Source: Solanum dulcamara (lineage: Eukaryota > Streptophyta > Magnoliopsida > Solanales > Solanaceae). From it: DNA of 64,000 nt. This document shows positions 57,463 through 64,000 of the stretch, one piece after another. The stretch spans positions 16,081,523 through 16,145,522 of the forward strand of contig NC_077237.1 of NCBI RefSeq assembly GCF_947179165.1. Reading direction: 5' to 3'. The translations under genes were made by a program, and so were the position numbers. Within the stretch, counting starts at the first letter, position 1, and every line of letters begins with the position of its first letter. The notes beneath the pieces are model-generated. The model saw nothing but the letters and a program-made list of their open reading frames with translations. It was not told the origin of the DNA and did not search any database.

Positions 57463-57991
57463 AAGCCCACATAACAAATGCCTGTCTCGGGTTGTAATAA
57501 TTATTAAACTACCCGAACCAAACCAACTTTTTTCTCTTGCTAAGGATTCTAATTGTCTTACATTGTCCACATCATCAAGAACAATTAGAACCTTCTTTGA
57601 CCCAAGTCTTGCTTTGATTAGATTGACACCTTCAGCAACACTGCTAACTTTGACATCCTTAGTTTTGAGAATCTGATGTAGTAGTTTTTCTTGTAGCTTA
57701 ACTAGACCCAATTCTTCAACTTTAGATCCAACATTTGAAAGGAAGAAACTAGTATCAAAGTGTCGAAATATTCAGTTGTAGATAGCTTTTGCTAGAGTTG
57801 TTTTTCCAATTCCACCGACGCCATATATACCAACTATAAGAACTTCATCTATACATCCACTTTGCAATAACAACTCTATATCTCCGACACGAGAATCTAC
57901 TCCAACAGGGTGCCAAGCAACATCTAGAAGTGTCTGGTTGGCCTCTTGTAGGACTTGTTTTATAATACTTTCAATAAATTTCGATTCATTC
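57463..57991 (-). pseudogene. TNL NB-ARC exon, upstream half, with an in-frame stop
   Basis: After an acceptor CTGTAG (57992-57993) the minus strand reads NESKFIESIIKQVLQEANQT, then VGVDSRVGDIELLL, VGIYGVGGIGKTTLAKAIYN (the P-loop, binding ATP), then TGA (57772-57774), and continues IFRHFDTSFFLSNVGSKVEE. Kinase-2 follows (KKVLIVLDDVDN) and RNBS-B (SGSLIIITTRDRHLL). These motifs mark a STAND ATPase of the TIR-NBS-LRR class, an intracellular immune receptor of the cytoplasm or nucleus. The stop right after the P-loop, where the family has R/Q/K before IF, truncates the protein regardless of the transposons. Confidence 0.9.
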
Positions 57992-59101
57992 CTACAGTTT
58001 TTTTTAGCAAAAACAGAAGTTAAAAGAAAAAATAAGCAAATAAAACTTCGATGTTTGAAGAAATTTGATGGACAAATCAAAATCAATGGCCAACACATAA
58101 CAGAGTGGGATGCAGCTAAGTAGTGTCACAATTTGACCCATTAGGAACTTGACAGGGAAATAAAGCTTGAAGGAGTAACATAGATGACTTACCTCTTCAT
58201 ACAGGATATTTTAGAGAATGAATTTAATTAGTATATACTGATCTTTTTACACTATTTGTAAATTCTAACTTGAGATAGCAGGTTAATTGTTATTTTTAGC
58301 AGATTATCAATTAATACTTAACAAGAAATTGACCTATAATTATCTTATAAGTCACTTATAAATTCTAACTTAAAACTCTTTAAAGGGTATTTATACGTAA
58401 ACATCCATAAAAAGTTGGAATTTATAATCTCAAGGCAAGTTGCGTGCAACATGTGATGTGACAGTGTAAAAATTAATGTATATAACTTAGAGCTGGTTTG
58501 GGCTAGCAGATCATAACTGGCTAATAAGTTTTTAGTGTTACAATTATTTTTAGGTACTGAAACTAATTTCATAGATAAATAATTATGTATTTGAATAAAA
58601 AGGTTGAAATCGATAATAAGCGAATACTTAATAGGTTCAATTTAAAAGTGCTAAAAAAATTCTTTTGATAAAATGATAAAATACCCTTAAAATTTTCACA
58701 CAAAAATAAAAAAATATTGATTTGTACACGAATATATCTTCAAGGAAAGAAGGAACAATGAACATGAAGTAGAGAGAAAGTTATGGATTTGTTTTGAAAA
58801 CGTATTTTGAGAATTAATAAATATATATTAAGAATAAAATAGCAAAAAAACTGGGTTAAACTAAACTGATTAACTTATTTTTTTTGGCTGCTAACCTAAA
58901 CACTCTGATTTTTTATTTGACAAATATTTAATGAGTTTAAAAATATTTTATTCATATTGGATTTCACTTGTTTAACCAAGAATCTACAAAGTTTACTCTT
59001 TTGAAAAGGATTTTTTAAATTTCATATCCAATCAAACGACTTTTAACTTAAATTGAGACAGAGAAAGTAGTAAATAAGGCAATTTGATGAAGAAATTGTA
59101 C
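57992..59101 (-). other. TNL intron 1
   Basis: 1,110 bp with GT (59101-59100) and AG (57993-57992) ends. The phase joins VANG to NESKFIE in frame. It contains a MITE-like stretch at 58491-58905. Frames at 57938-58123 and 58345-58572 lie in the intron and are not genes. Confidence 0.8.
58491..58905. mobile_element. MITE-like element in TNL intron 1 (possibly hAT-like)
   Basis: The left end agagctggtttgggctagca and the reverse complement of the right end cagagtgtttaggttagcag are similar inverted repeats. The interior is AT-rich and non-coding. I do not see a clear 8-bp target duplication, so the edges and the class are uncertain. Confidence 0.4.
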
Positions 59102-59349
59102 CCGTTAGCAACATTTGGCAAGTGCCATCCAGATAAGTTAGCAGCTTGGGTCAGTGCAGCTGTCCATTCGTTCAATCTTTGAGCGCCAAATGATGATTTG
59201 CCATGTCTAGCCAAAGCTTCACCATAGCACCCAGTTTGCTTGCGCACATGACAAGGATCAACATCATAGAAAATAGGCAAAACAACCTGCTTTAACTTCT
59301 CTTTGCATTCAAGAATTTTGACATGTTCTTCAAGACACCAACTAGAGGA
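59102..59349 (-). pseudogene. TNL TIR exon, 3' part
   Basis: The minus strand reads SSSWCLEEHVKILECKEKLK, then VVLPIFYDVDPCHVRKQTGC and NEWTAALTQAANLSGW, the second half of a TIR domain (the TIR-3 LPIFYDVDPSxVR motif and the SGW end). TIR domains of plant immune receptors are NAD-cleaving signalling modules. The exon is cut at 59350 by the LTR of copia element 3, so the catalytic first half, with its glutamate, is beyond the window if present at all. Confidence 0.85.
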
Positions 59350-60337
59350 TGTTAATAAACTGTATTGGAAAATATTAAACAGTAACAGAAACTTCTGAAA
59401 ATAATAAAAATAGAATCTGAAAATATTAATGCAGAAACAGAATCGAGCCCACTGAGTGCACAGTGTGTCCTTAAGGAAATTATTCCCCTCAAAGTACCCG
59501 AGGTTTTTGGAATCTTTCCTCCCAGGATAGAACGATTACTCACCAAAGTAGAGGTACTGCAAATCTTTGATGACAGCGAACCACTTGAAGGATGTATATC
59601 ACACGATTTTAGGAAGTGCAGAAAGAAGAAGAAGAAGATGGTATGTTCAGAATTTCGTATGGAACATTCTGAAGATTTTACAGATATATATAGACTGTTG
59701 ATACCTTTTCAGAAAAGGCACCTGTTGGGAAAAGGTTTGCCTGTTGAGAAGGTTTGCAACTTTTCGGACAAGGTTGCAACCATTCAAAAATCCGTTGGAA
59801 AAAACGGAGGGAAATTTAAATTAATCCGGGAAGAAACGGGTCACGGGTCGCGGGTCAGGATTTTTTTCACTTAATTAATTAATTAAATAAATAATATTAA
59901 TTAATTAAAAATTTAAAGAAAATTTGGTCCAAAAAGATTATCAATCAATCATATCAATTGACCAAATCCAAATCCAAATCCAAATCCAAATCCAAATCCA
60001 AATCCAAATCCAAATCCGAAGCCGAAGCCGAAGCCGAAGCCGAAGCCGAAGCCGAAGCCGAAGCCGAAGCCGAAGCCGAAGCCGAAGCCGAAGCCGAAGC
60101 CGAAGCCGAAGCCGAGCCGAGCCGAGCGAGCGAGCGACGACGACGGCGCGAGGGGAGACCCTCTTCTTGACCCTTTAGCAACATGAAGGAGTGCTTCTAT
60201 TTTTAAATAGGAGACTTTTCATTTCCACCACCTATGTGGGACCAAAGCTTATTTAATAAAATAAGAGAGAACATATCATTTCCTCTCCACTTCTTTTTCC
60301 CTCAATTTCCCATTCAACCTATCAATTAAACCCAACA
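59350..60337 (-). repeat. Copia element 3, 3' LTR (988 bp)
   Basis: On the minus strand it starts TGTTGGGTTTAATTG (60337), right after the purine tract GTGGGGGAT, and ends TTTATTAACA (59350). Two TATA-like sites occur on the minus strand: TATTTAAAAATAG near 60208-60196 and TCTATATATATCTG near 59692-59678. A large compound microsatellite lies between them. gagga (59345-59349) would be one target duplication copy; the other is outside the window. Frames at 59638-60184 lie in the LTR and are not genes. Confidence 0.85.
59962..60148. repeat. Compound hexanucleotide microsatellite inside the LTR
   Basis: Nine CCAAAT units (59962-60015) pass directly into sixteen CCGAAG units (60016-60111), then into shorter ccgag, cgag and cga units ending near 60148. 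The two hexamers differ at two positions, which suggests that one arose from the other inside the array. Confidence 0.95.
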
Positions 60338-60921
60338 ATCCCCCACATGAATGGGGAATGTCTACAAGATAAAGGAATGCACGGATAAGTGTGTGATATA
60401 CAAGCGAAGATTAATTGCATCTGGATAAGTAGGTTTCCCTTTGAACTTTCCATAGTGAACTTATATAGGATATACTCGATCAATCGGTAGATGCGATATC
60501 TTTGAACCGTCGAACTTTGTTGTATAACTAGACAACATAAGTCACACAATCAATCATCAACCATCTATGGTTCTCACGGTTGTGTTCGTTTCAGCCATGA
60601 ACACCGCCTGGTTTCGTGAATGCATAGAGAATGGGCCTTTACTGTCATTCCCCTTGAAGCGGCTTATACTTCACATTCACATAGGTGATTTCTAAACGTG
60701 TAGTCTTATAGACACACTATCTAGTTATTTTCCGTCAGATTTAGATAATCATTAAAAAACCTTTAAAGCTTTATTAACTCATTAAAAGCCTTAAGGTTTT
60801 ATCCTTTGTTTCTGAACATTGTCATCATCACGAGAATGGGTTGAGTTATTTGACAATGTTGAACCGTCAATCATAACTTTGTTTGATCTCTTTGAACCTA
60901 GTTCTTGGGATCTCCAGTCTA
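60338..60921 (-). other. Copia element 3, 3' untranslated region and polypurine tract
   Basis: Non-coding stretch between the gag-pol stop (60922-60924) and the LTR. The polypurine tract GTGGGGGAT is at 60346-60338 on the minus strand. No second frame is present. Confidence 0.75.
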
Positions 60922-63900
60922 CTAGGTAGAGTTACCGCCATGTTGACTTGTCCTAGGCCTTAACCCCATTCCCCTCGATGATCTTTCAACAGCCTCTCTA
61001 GATAAGCCTTTTGTTAGTGGATCCGATATATTATCTCTTGACTTTACGTAGTCAATAGTGATAACACCACTAGAGAGTAGTTGTCTAACAGTATTGTGTC
61101 GCCGTCGAATGTGACGCGATTTTCCATTATACATAACATTTCCTGCCCTCCCTATTGCCGCTTGGCTATCACAATGTATACATATGGGTGCCAAAGGTTT
61201 GGGCCAAAATGGAATATCTTCCAAAAAATTTCGAAGCCATTCAGCTTCTTCACCAGCCTTGTCTAAAGCTATAAATTCAGACTCCATTGTAGAGCAGGCG
61301 ATGCATGTCTGTTTTGATGATTTCCAAGACCCTGCTCCTCCACCAACGGTGAAAACATATCCACTTGTGGATTTAACTTCAGATGATCCGGTGATCCAGT
61401 TTGCATCACTATATCCCTCAATTACTGAGGGATATTTATTATAATGCAAAGCATAGTTTTGGGTGTGTTTCAAATACCCCAAGACTCGTTTCATTGCCAT
61501 CCAATGAGTTTGATTAGGATTATTCGTGAATCGACTCAACTTGCTAATAGCACATGCTATATCTGGTCGTGTACAATTCATAATATACATCAAACTTCCC
61601 AAAACTCGTGCATAGTCCAATTGTGAGTCACTTTTACCTTCGTTCTTTTGAAGTGCAAAACTTACATCAATTGGAGTTTTTGCAACATTGAAATTTAAAT
61701 ATTTAAACTTATCAAGTATATTTTCAATATAATGTGATTGTGATAATGCTAGACCTTGTGGAGTTTTATGGATCCTAATTCCTAAGATTAAGTCATCAAC
61801 CCCTAAGTCTTTCATGTCAAATTTGCTAGCAAGCATACGCTTCGTAGCATTTATATTGGCAATGTCTTTACTCATTATCAACATGTCATCAACATATAAA
61901 CAAACAATGACTTCATGATTTGGAGTATTTTTAATGTAAACATATTTGTCACACTCATTAATCTTAAATCCATTTGCCAACATTGTTTGGTCAAATTTTG
62001 CATGCCATTGTTTAGGTGCTTGTTTAAGTCCATAAAGTGACTTAACAAGTTTGCACACTTTCCTTTCTTTACCTGGAACTATGAAACCCTCAGGTTGTTC
62101 CATGTAAATTTCTTCCTCCAATTCTCCATTTAAGAAAGCCGTCTTAACATCCATTTGATGAATTTCAAGACCATATACAGCTGCAAGTGCCACTAACACC
62201 CGAATAGATGTTATTCTTGTTACCGGCGAGTATGTGTCAAAGTAATCAAGACCTTCTTTTTGTCTATAACCTTTGACCACAAGTCTTGCCTTATATTTAT
62301 CAATAGTGCCATCAGCTTTCATTTTCCTTTTAAATATCCATTTTGATCCTAAAGGTTTATTTCCAGGAGGAAGATCAACCAATTCCCATGTATGGTTATT
62401 CAAAATTGATTGAATCTCACTATTGATTGCCTCTTTCCAAAATGATGAATCAGAAGAAGACATTGCAGCTTTAAATGTTTGAGGCTCATTTTCAAGCAAG
62501 AATGTCACAAAATCTGATCCAAAGGAAGTAGATATCTTTTGACGTTTGCTACGCCTTGGATCCTCTTCGGATGGTTTACTTTCCTTTTGAACTTCTCTTG
62601 GTCGTTTAGATCTTTCACTTGAGGATTCACTTTTAGTTTTATACGGATAAATATTTTCAAAAAATTCAGCATTATCTGATTCAATTACCGTATTAACATT
62701 AATTTCAGGATTGTCCGATTTGTGAACCAAAAATCGACAAGCTTTGCTGTTTGTAGCATAGCCAATAAAAACACAATCCACGGTCTTTGGTCCGATTTTT
62801 ACCCTTTTGGGCAAAGGAACTTGGACCTTTGCTAAACACCCCCACACTTTGAAGTATTTCAAGTTGGGTTTTCTTCCTTTCCATAGTTCATATGGAATAG
62901 TTTGTGTTTTGCTGTGGGGTACTCTGTTGAGTATTCGATTAGCTGTAAGGATAGCTTCCCCCCACAAGTTCTGCGGTAAACCGGAACTTATTAATAAAGC
63001 ATTCATCATTTCTTTTAATGTTCGGTTTTTCCTTTCAGCAACTCCATTTGATTGAGGTGTGTAGGGGGCAGTAGTTTGATGAATAATTCCATATTCTAAA
63101 CATATCTTTTCAAAAGGAGATTCGTATTCTCCACCCCTATCACTTCTAATCATTTTTATCTTTTTATTCAATTGATTTTCTACTTCGTTCTTGTATTGCT
63201 TAAATGCATCAATTGCTTCATCCTTACTATTAAGCAAATATACATAACAATATCGAGTGCAATCATCAATAAAAGTTATAAAATACTTCTTTCCACCACG
63301 AGTTGGTGTAGACTTCATATCACAAATGTCTGTGTGAATCAATTCTAAGGGACTAGAATTCCGTTCAATAGATTTATAAGGATGCTTAGCATACTTAGAT
63401 TCAACACATACTTGACATTTTGATTTATTGCAATCAAAGTTAGGCAATATATTTAAATTAATCAGTTTTCGCAAGGTTTTATGATTGACATGTCCTAAAC
63501 GTGAATGCCATAAATTATTTGACTCAAGTAAATAAGAAGAAGCTTGAACTTTATTATCATCAACAACCATTACATTTAGTTTGAAAAGACCCTCAGTGAG
63601 GTAGCCTTTTCCTAGATACATTTCATTCTTACTGACAACTACTTTGTCTGAAACTAGAACACACTTGAATCCATTCTTGATAAGAAGGCCGGCAGACACC
63701 AAATTCTTTCGCATTTCTGGAACATGATACACCTTGTTCAGCGTCACCACCTTGCCGGATGTCATTTTCAGAAATACTCTCCCATATCCTTCAATCTTTG
63801 CAGTTGCAGAATTTCCCATATAGATCGTCGCATCAGGTGCTGCAGGGGAATAAGTAGAGAATGCTTCTCGGACTGCACACACATGCGAAGTAGCTCCTGA

Positions 63901-64000
63901 ATCAAGCCACCATTCTTTGGGATTACCTACTAGGTTGCATTCTGATAGCATTGCACACAGATCATCAATAGCTTCTTTATTTTCCACCATATTGGCTTGT
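60922..64000 (-). CDS. Ty1/copia gag-pol polyprotein of element 3, 5' end outside the window
   Basis: An open frame of over 1,020 codons that continues past the window edge; the ATG at 63990 is internal, since [11 protein letters not shown] is the usual gag-protease linker. In order: protease with [12 protein letters not shown], integrase with an intact finger (HSRLGHVNH...CQVC), [16 protein letters not shown] and NGVAERKNR (D,D-E), reverse transcriptase with YVDDMLIMS, RNase H with [19 protein letters not shown] and the [10 protein letters not shown] end, then TAG. There is no stop or frameshift in the window part, so the element may be functional. It lies in the same direction as the TNL gene it interrupts, and is unrelated in sequence to elements 1 and 2. 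Tork-like lineage is likely but not certain. Confidence 0.93.
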   Translation of the reverse strand, partial: QANMVENKEAIDDLCAMLSECNLVGNPKEWWLDSGATSHVCAVREAFSTYSPAAPDATIYMGNSATAKIEGYGRVFLKMTSGKVVTLNKVYHVPEMRKNLVSAGLLIKNGFKCVLVSDKVVVSKNEMYLGKGYLTEGLFKLNVMVVDDNKVQASSYLLESNNLWHSRLGHVNHKTLRKLINLNILPNFDCNKSKCQVCVESKYAKHPYKSIERNSSPLELIHTDICDMKSTPTRGGKKYFITFIDDCTRYCYVYLLNSKDEAIDAFKQYKNEVENQLNKKIKMIRSDRGGEYESPFEKICLEYGIIHQTTAPYTPQSNGVAERKNRTLKEMMNALLISSGLPQNLWGEAILTANRILNRVPHSKTQTIPYELWKGRKPNLKYFKVWGCLAKVQVPLPKRVKIGPKTVDCVFIGYATNSKACRFLVHKSDNPEINVNTVIESDNAEFFENIYPYKTKSESSSERSKRPREVQKESKPSEEDPRRSKRQKISTSFGSDFVTFLLENEPQTFKAAMSSSDSSFWKEAINSEIQSILNNHTWELVDLPPGNKPLGSKWIFKRKMKADGTIDKYKARLVVKGYRQKEGLDYFDTYSPVTRITSIRVLVALAAVYGLEIHQMDVKTAFLNGELEEEIYMEQPEGFIVPGKERKVCKLVKSLYGLKQAPKQWHAKFDQTMLANGFKINECDKYVYIKNTPNHEVIVCLYVDDMLIMSKDIANINATKRMLASKFDMKDLGVDDLILGIRIHKTPQGLALSQSHYIENILDKFKYLNFNVAKTPIDVSFALQKNEGKSDSQLDYARVLGSLMYIMNCTRPDIACAISKLSRFTNNPNQTHWMAMKRVLGYLKHTQNYALHYNKYPSVIEGYSDANWITGSSEVKSTSGYVFTVGGGAGSWKSSKQTCIACSTMESEFIALDKAGEEAEWLRNFLEDIPFWPKPLAPICIHCDSQAAIGRAGNVMYNGKSRHIRRRHNTVRQLLSSGVITIDYVKSRDNISDPLTKGLSREAVERSSRGMGLRPRTSQHGGNST

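Noticed and set aside
59924..60184. Three overlapping frames of SR, AE and DL/SA dipeptide type in the LTR
   Set aside because: They are translations of the CCAAAT/CCGAAG microsatellite; a hexamer array is open in several frames by chance.
1..64000. tRNA or rRNA genes
   Set aside because: I saw no cloverleaf with A and B boxes or rRNA-like stretch; the gctctgatac and tatcagagc matches are retroelement primer sites.

Overview
This is a stretch of plant nuclear DNA, very probably from a Solanaceae genome (tomato, potato, pepper or tobacco group; I cannot fix the species). The clues are a TIR-NBS-LRR gene of the tobacco-N type with introns at the usual places, long gypsy LTRs that end in GTCGTGACA or GTCATGACA followed by a TGGTATCAGAGC primer site, Tork-like copia elements, and a high density of nested elements. 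I see no intact host gene. The only long open frames are retrotransposon polyproteins.

Layout. 1-7723: a gypsy-type element with LTRs of about 3.5 kb and a non-coding interior; its left LTR is cut by the window edge. 7761-14055: two related gypsy LTRs head to head, then a decayed + strand gag-pol. 14056-17226: decayed 3' part of a Tat/Athila-like element. 17227-31328: a pile of decayed, mostly minus-strand gypsy elements, one holding a 2.0-kb solo LTR (19712-21722, duplication TCATT). 31329-40232: AT-rich diverged repeats, an F-box-type pseudogene (about 32110-36945, minus) split by two solo LTRs (duplications CTTCT and AATTC), MITE-like elements, and a 21-bp minisatellite with an 86-bp higher-order period. 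40233-40569: a broken gibberellin 2-oxidase-like exon fragment. 40780-44515: copia-like, gypsy-like and Sirevirus-like LTR remnants.

44994-59349 holds a TIR-NBS-LRR resistance-type gene on the minus strand. Two related Ty1/copia elements sit inside its exons: an old broken one at 46033-50617 in the LRR exon (duplication CTCTT) and a young one at 52869-57462 in the NB-ARC exon (duplication AAGCC). The second has a complete 1,328-residue gag-pol frame and LTRs that differ at 2 of 256 positions. A third, unrelated copia element (59350 to beyond 64000, minus strand) cuts the TIR exon. At both interior sites the host reading frame continues exactly across the insertion, so the original exon structure can be read. 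The gene also carries an in-frame stop just after the P-loop and a doubtful splice donor.

The genes do not form a pathway. The window records successive insertions: host genes (TNL, F-box, GA oxidase) hit by retroelements, then LTR recombination to solo LTRs, then small MITEs and tandem repeats on top. Order and age are inferred from nesting and LTR divergence counted by eye.
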